NCBI GenBank assembly: GCA_038496445.1
Contig: JALMLS010000525.1
Location: forward strand, 1 to 64,000
Length of the DNA stretch: 64,000 bases
Source: Trichosphaerium sp. ATCC 40318
Lineage: Eukaryota; Discosea; Flabellinia; Trichosidae
Reading direction: 5' to 3'
Shown: positions 35,943 to 47,900 of the stretch, in pieces
Layout: every line of letters starts with the position of its first letter
How positions within the stretch are numbered: the stretch's first letter is position 1
Notes under the pieces: generated by a model
Told to the model about the DNA's origin: nothing
The model's input: only the letters and a program-made list of their open reading frames with translations
Database searches by the model: none
Made by a program: the position numbers and the translations under genes

Positions 35943-37067
35943 ATGTCAAAACATCACGGAACAGAGATAAGACAAACCAATTTATGCGCACAGCTTCCAC
36001 CAGAGACATTAACGCTTATTTTACGCTATTTAAGTAGAAGACAGCTTATTGCAGCTTGTGCAGTGTCTCACTTGTTTAAAGACATTATTCGCAGTAACAT
36101 TGGCTTTGTTGAGATCAAATTGAAATGCCCAACAGATTGTCACGTGTTAAAAGATAGTCCTTTACTTCGAAATACTAAAATTACTTGTTATCAGCTCAAA
36201 TTATCAGCACGTGACTTGGCGTGTCTTTCTGGTGTTCGCACAATACGTTTGCACTCTTCAACCTTAACAGATGAAGGTATCCTTGCTTTAGTACGAAACG
36301 GACAACACAGTATTCATACAATCGACTTGGCATGTACAGCCATAACCGATGTTTCATTAAAGGCATTGAGCACTGTACACACGATTAACGTTACCTATTG
36401 CTTTGGTATCAGCGATGAAGGAATCAAAGCACTCAAAGATGTTCACAAAATTTCTCTTTTTGATCCACTTGACTCTTGGATAAAACACCTTGGCAACGTC
36501 CATTCACTTAGGATTGTCAAAGGAGACTCTATTACAGCTGAAGGACTCAAATCATTGACAAATGTCCAACACTTAGAGCTTAGTTGTTGCAAGATATCAG
36601 ACAAGAGTTTGAAACACTTGGTCAGCCTTGTTCGTATTGATATTTTATCATGTAGGCGTATCAATGGATCGGTATTAAAGTACTTACCAAACCTAAGGTA
36701 CCTCAAATTACAAGGCTTTTCGACAAGAATAACAGATGATGCATTGAAGTATCTGACTAATCTGGAAACACTTATTTTGGTCCGTCAGAAATTCACAAAT
36801 GAAGGGATCAAGAATTTGGTTAATCTTAAGCAACTGTTTCTTTGGCATTGCAGCAGTATCACAGACTTGGGATTAAAGAATTTGGTCAATCTAGAACATC
36901 TCATTCTTTGGTATTGCAAGAATATTACAAATGATTGCTTGAAACAATTGACATCTCTTAAATACATTAATGTCGCAGGATGTAGACTTACAAAGGATCG
37001 TATTAGATCATTGGGTATAAGTATTGTGAACAATGACCTTAGTTCTCCTTTCAACAAAAAGAGGTAA
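35943..37067 (+). CDS. F-box / leucine-rich repeat protein (paralogue 2)
   Basis: Intronless. The first ATG in frame is at 35943 (MSKHHGTEIRQTNLC), giving 374 residues. The F-box is at about residues 18-55 (LPPETLTLILRYLSRRQLIAAC, AVSHLFKDIIRSNIGFVEI). Some ten leucine-rich repeats of FBXL/AMN1 style follow, for example TDDALKYLTNLETLIL, NEGIKNLVNLKQLFLWHC and TDLGLKNLVNLEHLILWYC. It would bind Skp1 through the F-box and present a target to an SCF ubiquitin ligase. It is a clear paralogue of the gene at 13972-15036. The repeats at the C-terminal end are much more alike one another (about 25 residues each), which suggests recent internal duplication. It ends SSPFNKKR-TAA. Confidence 0.86.
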   Translation: MSKHHGTEIRQTNLCAQLPPETLTLILRYLSRRQLIAACAVSHLFKDIIRSNIGFVEIKLKCPTDCHVLKDSPLLRNTKITCYQLKLSARDLACLSGVRTIRLHSSTLTDEGILALVRNGQHSIHTIDLACTAITDVSLKALSTVHTINVTYCFGISDEGIKALKDVHKISLFDPLDSWIKHLGNVHSLRIVKGDSITAEGLKSLTNVQHLELSCCKISDKSLKHLVSLVRIDILSCRRINGSVLKYLPNLRYLKLQGFSTRITDDALKYLTNLETLILVRQKFTNEGIKNLVNLKQLFLWHCSSITDLGLKNLVNLEHLILWYCKNITNDCLKQLTSLKYINVAGCRLTKDRIRSLGISIVNNDLSSPFNKKR

Positions 37068-37344
37068 TACCACAGTTTCGTTATTCATGGCAGCAAGTCA
37101 CTTGAACTATCTTGTACTTGTAACAAAAGTTCTATCGGCCAGAACTTCGAAACTATTTTCGCTAGTAAATTTTGAAATAATGTAGTTTACGCCCTGTTTG
37201 GAAAGGGTTGCAGCTGTTTATTGGGAGACGTTGTGTACCATAGAAACTCGTAGAATATGCGTCATGTTAATTTTGTAGCGTATATTAATTAAAAGCTCAA
37301 AAGGAGCAAGTCACGTGATATTTTGGCGTTAAGTATCGTTTTCC

Positions 37345-37759
37345 GATTGTATTAGTGTTTCACTAGCGCAAACAACTTCGCGCCTATTATTACTCTTTTT
37401 GGCACGTGCGACAGTTCTTCCAAGATTAATAGGCCGACAACAATATCTGCACATTACTGATGCTGTAGGCGATGTAGCTATACACCAATACGCTATAGAA
37501 GCTGAGGTAGATGTTGAATTCAGATGTACGCTTAGTGTATCACTAAAAGAGACTTCTAATTACGCCGTGATGGTATGTTCCACTTACCGCTTGTTAAACC
37601 CAAAAAAAGGCAGCCGCTGTTTTATCTCACTGTGCTTAGATTGTCTCTCAATCTGCGTTTACCGATAATGCGATCATAGTTGTACCCGCAAATGTTCCTA
37701 CAATAGTTTTCGAAGAGGGCGCTTTTAGTAAGTTCCATATGGGAATAGTCACATATTAA
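37345..37759 (+). CDS. Possible small secreted protein, start unresolved
   Basis: An open stretch reads RLLLLFLARATVLPRLIG, signal-like, then HITDAVGDVAIHQYAIEAEV and SVSLKETSNYAVM. A good intron (ATG|gtatgttcc...gtgcttag) joins in phase to IVSQSAFTDNAIIVVPANVPT and ends GIVTY-TAA at 37757-37759. The protein would be rich in beta-branched residues, as an extracellular beta domain would be. No ATG precedes the signal-like part in frame (a TAA lies upstream), so either an upstream exon is missing or the gene is broken. I do not recognise the family. Confidence 0.35.
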
Positions 37760-38069
37760 CCTGTGCTACCACCAGCATCATTGTACACAATGCACATAAA
37801 ATTCACAATCAACCAAACTGTGCTGGTTAGGTGATCGGGAAATAAAAATAGGACCAAACGTGGATTTTATAAACATCCAAACTCAACATGATTTGATATT
37901 TGCTTCGAAAGCAAAAAAAGTGCAAAGTTACAATCGAATGTTGGTAATAGATTTAAAAATACATCCTTTTTGAATATTAGTTATTACAATATAATTATCT
38001 TATATTTTTTTCTCAAGATTTCCGAATATCCTTTCCAGGTAATGCTGCAGGAGACCGCCTACGAACATC

Positions 38070-38104
38070 AAAAAAAAAATCCAAAAAAAAAAAAAAAAAA
38101 AAAA
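38070..38104. repeat. Poly-A run
   Basis: Two A runs (9 and 22 or more bases) split by TCC. It could be a slipped homopolymer or the remnant of a poly-A tail. No retrosequence is visible next to it. Confidence 0.8.
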
Positions 38105-38203
38105 CCGGACGCACTTCGCGATTGTGAAAGTTTCATCCTTGCGTGTGAATCTTGATTTTGGTGCTATAATATCATTAACCATATATTTAAGTATTAAATT
38201 ACA

Positions 38204-41188
38204 TTAACGATTAAACGCACATGATTGTTTTTTCCGTTCACGTTTCCTCTCAATAATTACTTCTCTTATTGTTCCAAGTTGTTTTAAAGAAATATGAAAG
38301 TCCACTGGATCCAATACTAGTCCATCAGGTAAAGTTACTTGTAAATGTGCTGATCCAAGGGCAGAAGAGTTTCTTAATCCTTTTTTACGAAGTCTTGGTG
38401 ATTTTACGGGACTATCAGCGAGAGCTTCTTGCATGACATCTAATAGCCTATTCATTCGAAAAAAGTTAGTAAAACCTGTTCTCCAGAACATTTCTTTATC
38501 AAACTCTGACTTACTTTTTTGAAGGGTCGTAATCACATACAAATGGGTCTTCTGTTTTAAAGTTAAAATATAATACAAGCAATAAAGTGTTAAGTGTTTT
38601 TTGTGTTTTTTGTGTTTTTTGGTCCAATTGATAAAAAGTGGACTTACTGTTGGGCCTGTGAACTACAAAAAGTTGTTTTAAATCTGCCAAGGAAACTCTA
38701 CCAATTGGTTGATCTTTTGATATATCTCTATCACCGCTAAAAGACTTGGATCGATGTCGATTCTAAAAACGTGATTTTCAAAGTTAGTAAAAATACCCTA
38801 AGTGGAATCCTTCCTACCAATAGCGGTATCGGTCGTTGTCGAACTGGCTGATGATTTCCTGATTTCCTCCTTGTAGCATCACGCATTTTTTGATTATTTA
38901 TTTGCTTAAGAAGATCGTCTATACTCTCAACACCATTTATACCTCGTTTTACTGCATTGTTTTTTGAAAACTACAATAAGAAATGTCACCATTGGATGTA
39001 ATTCAAGCCCTGTATTATGTTTATGTATTTGACAAAACTGTACGTACTTTTTTCAACCTTGGTTGAAAAGAAGGGTCCAACATTTTACGTATCCGTATCA
39101 CTAAAGTAGGAAAAAGTTAAGAAAAAAAACGATATCTTTGCTCAAAGAAGAACGCTTTGATTAAAGATCTTGTAGTTAAGCGTACATGTTGAGGCTCTGT
39201 TAGAAATTGCTGCATTAAAACTGGCCTTTGTGAGTTTACCTTTAAGATCAACTTGTATCATATACGTTAAATCACATGTGTTTGGATGTGTCTTTGAAAC
39301 TTTACAATAAAATCCAGACATAATAGATTCAGCTCTGACTTGATTCTTTTTCTTGGGTTGATGTACTAAAACTGACCGAGATATAACAATGAACCCTTTG
39401 ACTACATTAGAACCAGTAGGTTAAAGAAATTTTACACAATTGTGAAGTGAGTTTACACGTGTGAATCAAAGCGGGAAAAATTGTCACCGACTCAAAAATA
39501 AAAATAGTTGAAAAAAAAAGTATTTTGGCTATTATGCGCATCAGCTTCCTTTTCAAAGTTTGTTTACCATCTCGTGATTTCTTAACTGTTCTTAATAAAG
39601 TAAATTCACGTGCGCGACTTAAAAAAGACGGCATCTTGCACATGATATGCAATAACTAGAAAAAAAATGTTAATTAGAAAAGTTAAGTAGATTTCAAAAT
39701 AATTTTGTTGTACGTCTGTGTTCTTGTCCAGTTGCCTTAGTACTTTTGCAAAAGTACACACTTTATCGTATGACTTAATTTTAGATACATCCATAACCAA
39801 ATCGTATATCTATAATAGAAGAAAAGCGTCAACAATGCATGACTGAATTTTGGGTTTTTTCAGCCTATTTTCAAAAAACGCACTTTCTTTGCTGTCGTCG
39901 CTATCCTAGCAATAGCTTCTCAAATTAGCTCGACTAGTATTACTTACTTACCTTTTACCTTAACCAAGCTATTACGACTATCATAGTCTTGCATGTACAC
40001 CTAATCGACATAAACAAAAAAATTCAAAAAAAACGTGATAAACGCCACCTTAACATCTCTTCTCACTTCAGAAAATTTCCACTTCTCTAAAAAAATCACA
40101 TGACGTCATAAATTGATTTTCTCCAAATATTAAAATATTAATAGTAAAGTGTACCTGGATCCTTTTCTTCGCATTCTTTAGCGAACTGATCTATTTTAAA
40201 AAGAGATCAATAAAGAAAAAAAAAAAAGAAAAAAAAAAAAAAAAAAGAAAAAAGTATTAATCAAAAACTCTCTTCATTTTCGGCGTTTCGATACCATATA
40301 ATACACTAGGCAACCTTGATACTGTACCACGTCTGTGATTTAATCTAGAGCTATTCAAAAAACAGTTAGAGATAAATATCGAGGTAAACAAATAAAAAGA
40401 CAAGATTGACATACCTCCTCATATTAAACATGACGCAGGCTTTTACAAACCGCGGGAAACAATCAGTAGCGAGTATTTTGAAGACTTGCCTGACACGAAA
40501 AAAACCCATTAATGAGTTTTAAAGTAAATCACGGCGGATATTTAAAAGCCCAAAAAACGGTAATGTTCAACGCACTCTTTAGCCTCTTCAAAGATTGTAC
40601 ACGCCTCTCCTGTGAAATTTGATTCAATTGTTAGTTGTTTCTGTATTTCCAAAGCAACAGGTCCAGAAATATTAAGCATCTATCACGTGGTTGGAGAGAA
40701 CCAAAAAAACAACAAAAAAGTTGTATTTTGATGTAAACTCTGACTTTGTTACATCACAGAAACGTACCTTAGGCGCTTCTTTTCTATCAATATATATTTT
40801 ATACAAGTCTTTAGCGTATTTTTGACGAACTTTCGGGTCTGTCTCCTCAGTAAACTGTTCTAAATCCAACCAAAAGCATCTACATACAAAGGAAAGTTAA
40901 AAAACATTAAATTGATTGTCGATAATAGTTGTTTATCCAAAGCACGTGCATGTTTTCATCGCATAGCTCCTTCTCCAAAAATTTAGTAAATTCCTTTCTT
41001 ACAGAAGGAACAGTCAGAGCATCGTCTAGTGGGTTTGATTTTCGTTAAAATAGACAACATGTTCAAACTAATTTATTTTTTTGTTTTTTGCTCGTTTGTA
41101 AAGAGGAAAGGGCAGGGGTACCGAGGGTAAGCTTTTTTGTGTCTTCTTTTTGATTATTTTTATCCTTAGCCTCTTTAGGCTCTGACAT
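38204..41188 (-). CDS. RGS domain - START domain fusion protein
   Basis: The start is MSEPKEAKDKNNQKEDTKK at 41188. Exons between about 41013 and 40270 encode an RGS domain: VRKEFTKFLEKELCDENMHV, LDLEQFTEETDPKVRQKYAK, DLYKIYIDRKEAPKMLNISG, TIFEEAKECVE and FPRFVKACV. RGS domains speed GTP hydrolysis by G-alpha. From about 39800 to 39170 follows a START-like lipid-binding domain: VMDVSKIKSYDKVCTFAKVL, MPSFLSRAREFTLLRTVKK, NVVKGFIVISRSVLVH, then SGFYCKVSKTHPNTCDLTYM and QVDLKGKLTKASFN. The C-terminal third has NNAVKRGINGVESIDDLLKQ and a basic end (RKRERKKQSCAFNR, TAA at 38204-38206), and is unrecognised. The combination would couple G-protein shut-off to a lipid ligand. Some small exons between 39.8 and 40.2 kb are approximate. 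Divergent from the Roco gene, with a CACGTG at 41227 between them. Confidence 0.75.
38594..38621. repeat. Three copies of GTGTTTTTT
   Basis: The 9-base unit is repeated three times in tandem, in an intron of the RGS-START gene. Confidence 0.85.
40214..40253. repeat. A-rich simple repeat with G interruptions
   Basis: About 40 bases of A broken by single G's, inside an intron of the RGS-START gene. Confidence 0.9.
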
Positions 41189-41226
41189 GAGCGTAGCTCC
41201 TTTTAGCTATGAAGATATTGTACGTT

Positions 41227-41944
41227 CACGTGATTACTTTAAATGACTCTGTAAAACTTAAACTGTGAATGTCAAGATGAAAGGCTACAAGACCTACCCA
41301 TCTTTTTACGACACAACAAACGAGCCATAAGTTTATTTGTAGTATAACAACGTGTTCATGAACTAGAATAAAGTGTGGCTCTTACGTCAACTGATAAACC
41401 AACAAGTACAACACACGTGATTTGTAGTTTGGTGGAAGGTCAACAAAATCACTAAGAAATGGCACACTTCGTGTCCCTTTCTTCGTACATTCTCAAGTCA
41501 TTGTCACATTAACCGTTTTTTCATAGTCATATATAGCATCACAGGTAGATCTGTAGCTTTGCGAAGACTGCTTATCAATTTACTAAATAAGCAAGGATTT
41601 GAAAATAGTTTCTCAATTTGTCCAACAACCGAAAACAGCCACTTGACGTTTGACAAGAAAAGAAAAAAAAAATACTATGGAGGTAGATGTACGTCTACAA
41701 GACGTATTGATATCAAGAGATTCTTCCATAAGTATGTTTAAAGCCAACTATGTTTATTACAATGCACAAATACCCTATAGGTGATGAAGACGTTTCTAAA
41801 TTTGCAAAATACCTCAAAACACGTGATGCGTATTTCGCGATAGATTTCAGGCACGCTGTTTTACTTTTTTTTTTTTCTAAACAGCATCTAATACTTTATA
41901 GTAACAATAAGATAACAGATAAAGGTATGGTAACGCGTCACGTG
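41227..41944. promoter_or_regulatory. Cluster of CACGTG palindromes at the RGS-START / Roco divergent promoter and first Roco introns
   Basis: CACGTG occurs at 41227-41232, 41414-41419, 41820-41825 and 41939-41944, mostly with a following AT (CACGTGAT). The first two lie in the 490-base space between the two divergent ATGs; the others lie in early introns of the Roco gene. CACGTG is the classic E-box/G-box core bound by bHLH and bZIP factors. Whether it acts as such here is inference. Confidence 0.4.
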
Positions 41945-44900
41945 ATAGTTTTAACAATATTATTTAAAAGCGGTCGCTCTGTTTGCCCCAGTACTATTGG
42001 AACGAAGTGTTATACATTTAGCTCTTGATAACAATGGTATTTCAGTTCAAGGTTAGTGTGATTGTGTATTTGATAGAATTGTATGCTTACGCGTCACAAA
42101 GGCGCTTCGAGGCTTGCTTCTGTACTACAACATAGTGAAACTTTAACAGTCCTTACTTTGAGTGGTAATAATATTGGTCCCACTGGCGCTACGTTACTTA
42201 TAAATGGTTAACCTTTTGACATCTATAACTGTGCACGCGAAGTTAATCTTTTTTTTATGGATAGGCTTACTATCAAATAAACAACTTCAAGAGCTTGATT
42301 TGGGACAAAACAACATAGGAGGTCTTCGGTTTGGATCATCTACAGCAAAAGGTATAATGGATTTTTTTTTTGAATGTTTCCTTCTATGACACTCCTCATA
42401 CAAACCATAATAGGCGGTGAAAGTATAGCCGAGGTTTTAAAGCATAATACAACGCTAGTTTACCTAAACTTACGGTACTAATAACCCGATAATTTCTTTG
42501 GTAATTGCTTAGTTTGGTATTTTTTGTTAGAGGAAATCTTTTTGGTTGTAGGGCTGCTAAAAGTTTCGCTGATGCACTTGTTATAAACAAAGGACTCTCA
42601 ACCCTTTGCCTTGCAAATAATTGTATAGATAGACATGTTAGTACTTTATCAATTAACACCACATTAATCAAAGCATTGTAGGGCGCTCTCGCTTTAGCAA
42701 AGAGTTTAGTTCGAAATGAAACTTTGACAGTACGTGATATTTTGCTTCCCCTATTGAGTTTCACACATGTACCTAGCATCTCGACTTAAGCTCTAATCGG
42801 ATTGATGAGTTTGGTGCTACAGCATTCAGCGAGGCTTTAACGCGAAATTACACTTTGAGAACAATAAACTTGGTGAACAATCCAATCACCTCTACAGGTA
42901 GTTTTGAAGCCTTTTTTAGAATCACTCAACGTACCACTGACTTCTCCTAAAGGCGCATCGCAGCTTGCCAGAAGTCTGTCACTTAATACTTCGCTCACGT
43001 GCCTAAATTTAGATTCGTTTCCTCGCGAACAAGAGCTCAATATTCTTTTCCTACAGCAATTACAACGAATACCTAACATAAACACAATCGCTCAGTTTTG
43101 GAAACCGCCAGATCTTTTACGCCACTTGCAGACAAGTCAAATCGTAGAACAGAATGTAGAGAATAATGTAGATGCTGTTATTCTTGTAGGAAAGCAGTTG
43201 AGGAACATACCTGCTCATGTCATAACACTGTCGAATTTGACACATTTAACTTTATGCGATAATCACATGCCACTATTGCCTGTTTGGTTGGGAAAGTTGA
43301 TACACCTCAAGAGCCTAGTTTTACGTAAAAATCATCTATCAAGCTTGGCTGGATGGCTTGGATTACTTGTGAACTTGGAACACCTTGATGTAAGGTAAGT
43401 ACGACGGACTATTTGAAGTTGCGTTTCAAAGAACTAATTATTTCGTTTTTTCTTATTTTTAGTTTCAACGCATTGACAGCTTTACCTGATGAAATAGAAC
43501 TTACAACTTCTTTGACATCGTTGAACGTAAGTTGTAATAACCTCAAATCCATAAAAGGCCATATATGCAGCTGCACAAAACTAAGGGAGCTATTACTTCG
43601 AAGAAATGCCATAAAGACTCTTCCACATAATCTTTATCTTTTATCAAAATTAAGAGTTCTTGATATATCTGGAAACCAACTATCTAACATGCTTTCATTC
43701 ATGCCAACGAACAGAATAATAACATCACAACATGATATAAGACTCCTTTTAATGTACTTGCATATGACAGGTAAAGACAAAATCAAGATGTCTCGGATGC
43801 GAGTCATTGTCGTTGGAGATAGATCAACAGGAAAAAGGTACATAGGCAAAAAAAAAAGTCAACTTAAAATCCTTCACTTCAAAAAAAGAAAACCAACAAA
43901 TTTCACGTGTCACGTGTTAGTTGTATAATTAGTGAAAACAAAAAAGTGTATTTTAACATTCGAGACGTCCATTAATTTCAAGAATGTTGACTTTCTTGGA
44001 GTTGATCGCGTTTTGTTTAGCTACTAGCTTACTTGGTTCTTATTTTAGTGCTTTAATTAAGTTGATAACAGAAATAAAAAAACCACTCAGAGAGGATGGC
44101 CGTACTTCATCACCTATAGATATAACGGATGCCACAATAGACGGCATCGATTTTGAGTTTTGGGATTTTGGTGACATAAACAAAATAAGCTACGACAAGG
44201 TATGTCTATCTTACTCTCCTGGTTTCGTTTACTAAGTTTGATGATGTAGGTATTTCATCCAATGGCTTTATATATTCTTGTACATACATTGGTTGAAGAC
44301 GAGAACGAGCAATTGCCGTTTTGGTTTAATGTACGCCAAATTTCTTTTCGTACAACTTTTTTTTTTTTGAAAAACACGTGATTTGCCGTTTTCTTATGTT
44401 AACATGTAGGAAATAAGAATGCATGCACCTACCGCACCTTTACTTGTAGTTGGTACTCACCTCGATGATAAAAAGTGTAATGAAAAATACCTGGAGATTA
44501 GGCGGTATAAAATGAGACAGTAAGCAAAAGTTGAAAAAAAAAATTACCGTACTTGTCTAAACAATTCTAATTTTATTGAATAAGACAGTACCGTCGATAT
44601 AATTACTTAGATTACTTTGAAATATCAAACGAGAAATCAAGACGGAAAACAGTAACTCTAGGGAAAACTAGACAGCTGAGAACACTTTCAAAGAAAAGAA
44701 GTAAGGAAGATTGCAGTTTTTTTGCTCTTTAAGCCTTTCTGATTCTTTACTCTTAAGGTGGTCAACTCAATCCGACCAAGCTTTCTCTTTTACAAAATAG
44801 ATTAGTGGTTCTTGCCAAAGCGCAGTTCGCAAGTCAGCCAATTCCAGGAAGTTACAAGGTACGACCAAATCATAAAAAATTCTCAAGAATTTGCTTTTTT

Positions 44901-47900
44901 TGTGGATCGATAAAGACTAAAGTTAAAGGGAGTGGTACAAAGTATGGTTGCTATAAGCATGTCAACAAGTCAATCGCATATTACTCTTGAGGAATTTTAT
45001 AAACTTGCAGCTACTTTTAAAGATGATAGAAGAAATATACAATTCGTACTTCACATGTTAAGAAATATTGGACAGATTGTGTTTTTTGAAGATGATCCAG
45101 TACTTGGGCGTATTCTATTTAGTAGGCGATTTGTACCTATACTAATGGACATTGTTACAAGAAGAAAAGTCAAACATACCAACGGTAAGTCATTTATCAG
45201 GTTCAAAAAATATTAAGGAAAAAACATAGGATTTATCACATTGTCGAAAGGTGATTCTCTGCTTCCAAAGACATTCGATAATCATTCAACGTTTGTTTCG
45301 CTATTAGAAAAGTTTGATATATCCTTCAAACTAGATGAAACCACTCATTTTGTGCCATACACTTTGCATGAAAGACCTTCAACTGTAAGCGAAGTTTTGT
45401 CTTACTTTTTTTATTGAAGTTTTTTGTAGGATTATAAAATGTTCAAAGACAAGACTGTCTTTGTTCCAAGCAATGTTGAACAACATACACGGGTTTTTGA
45501 ATTTCCTAATATGCCTTACTACTTCTTTTATCGATGTATTGCAATTTTATTCAGCATACCTGGAGTCAGTGTTAATGCAATCTATCAAAAAGGTATTTTC
45601 TCATTATTTTCTCACACAAGTTTTTTGAAGAAAGAGTTTAAACTCACGTGGTTTACAGGTATTGTCATCTCTAACGGTGGCCAAATGGTTATACTAGAAT
45701 ACATTCCGATGGAGAAAATATCCTTAACTGTTCAAACAGTAGCTACACGTGGAGAACTGCATCCAGGAGATGAACTTTTTGTAATTTTAGTAACACTTTT
45801 GAGTGGATACACATCACAATTTTTAACTGATGCTGGGCGGGTTGATTCGTTCAAGCATAGCATAGTATGTCCTAGGTGTGTCCAACATCGTGATACAATC
45901 CCACATACCACAATTTATAGCTACGACGAAGTGGTAACAATGATACTTTTGGGTAACGTCTTTTACTCTTAAACAAGAGACCATAAACAAAATACTGACT
46001 ATTCAATAGGTGACACAATCTACTGTAATGAAGTACCATTATCTCCAAGAGAATTAGCACCGGATGTTGCAATGAAATACTTACCAACAATAACAAATCT
46101 TAAAGTCGGCACTGAGGTACAAAAAACTAGACGTGAAACAATGACTGACAATGTTACAATCTAGCTTGGACGTGGTGTAAATAGTATGGTGTATGCTGGT
46201 TCTCTTGAAGACTCGAAAGGTTCTAAAGAAGTATTTATAAAGCAATACATACCAAGCAAGGTAATCAAACAGAACAAAATCTTTTTTTGCAAAACCAACC
46301 TAAAAATTAATCTCATTTTCTCACGCCAAAATCTTCATAGAAAGGAGACACAGAGAAGTTTAATGAATTCCAACGGGAAGCATACATAATGAGGTAAGAT
46401 TGACTGAGAGTTTGTTTCCACGTGTACGATTCTAAGTCTTCAAAAAGCTTGTTAAGCCACCCCAATTTGATACGCGCTTATGGTGTTGTACGCAACCCTT
46501 TGAGCGTTGTAATGAGGAATGTACCTCCTATTACGCTCCTTGATTATCTTCAAAACATGACAAAGAATAATCTGAACTTCCCATGGTCCGAAAGACGTAA
46601 AATAGCTCTAGACATATCAAGGGGCATGCAGGTGAAACAAAACAATACTGTACTTTCTCAAAAAACTAACTTTCGCAAAAGGCCATGCACAGCTTCTCAC
46701 CCCAAATCCTACATCTGAACCTTTCCGCAAGATCTGTATATGCACGTACTAGAATCCAATGCTAATTGCCGTTGTCCTGGTACGTGTTTCGTGAAATTAA
46801 CAGCTGTCGTAGGTGTACAATAATGGTGAAGATGGTAATGTTCATATAAAGATAGGTGATTTCAGCTGTGCTACTTTATACAGACCTTTCTTGCATCGAA
46901 CATCTAAATCAAATGATGTCACTTGGCAATACCAATCACCAGAGATTTTTGATAGCAAACAATATGTTACAGAAAAGTCTGATGTGTACAGGTACATTCA
47001 AAAATTATTTCCAAAAAAAAATTACATTGAAGCCACAAAATCACGTGATATTTGTGATAAGTTTCTTTTCAAAAAAATTATGCTAATGGTTGGGTTTTTT
47101 AGCTATGGCATTCTATTGTGGCAGTTAGCTTCAAGGTACGTTGCAACCTCTCTTTTTTTTTTCGTCACCAGTCTTTTGAGTACAAATTTGAATTGAATTT
47201 CTTGTCTGACTTTGATTCGTCAGTACATTGCCATACGCAGCTGGAATGCCTAGAGAGAATATGGTTCATGTCCTCACTGAAAATGAAGCACAAGATAAAT
47301 CATTAGTTGACAGAATTAAAGCGCTTCCTTTTACTGTTAAAACAAGAAGAGAAAAACTGAGGGTATCTTTTTTTGTTTTCGAATAAATAGCTTCGCGTGG
47401 TTCTTACAGTTATTTTTAGGTTGAGTGTGCAATACCTCATGTCAGAGAAGTAAAGCGTGCTATATTATCTCATAGAAAACGACCAATTATTCCTTATGAT
47501 TGTCCAGTAATGGAGAAACAACTCATGCAAAAATGCTGGTCGCATTGTACGTTTTAGTGTAAAAAAGCCGTTCGATGACTTATTTGTTTTTCTAAGATCC
47601 GAGAGCAAGACCTACTTTTGAAGAGATTACAACACAGTTGTCAAAGTCTATTGATAGTAATACAAAGGATCTTCTAAGAGCTACAACTTTAGTAGATTTA
47701 AAGGTCAATGATGGCATCATAAACGTAGATGAAAGGGTACGCCACGCAATACCAGTTTTTGACTTTTTGTGTAAAAAGCGAGAAAAAAAATATTGATTTT
47801 AATGATGTTCAGACGAAAATTCAATGTGAGGGTATTACATGCTGTACACGTGTTGGAGAAACAGTGTGGCTTGGAACTTCAAGAGGATCTTTTGGTGTTT

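Noticed and set aside
38070-38104. Poly-A run as the tail of a retroposed gene
   Set aside because: No intronless coding copy lies immediately upstream on the matching strand; the run fits a simple repeat.
46735-46815. In-frame TAA within the Roco kinase domain, hinting at a pseudogene
   Set aside because: Donor TCT|gtatat with acceptor gtcgtag| joins SARS to VYNNGEDGN in phase and removes the stop.
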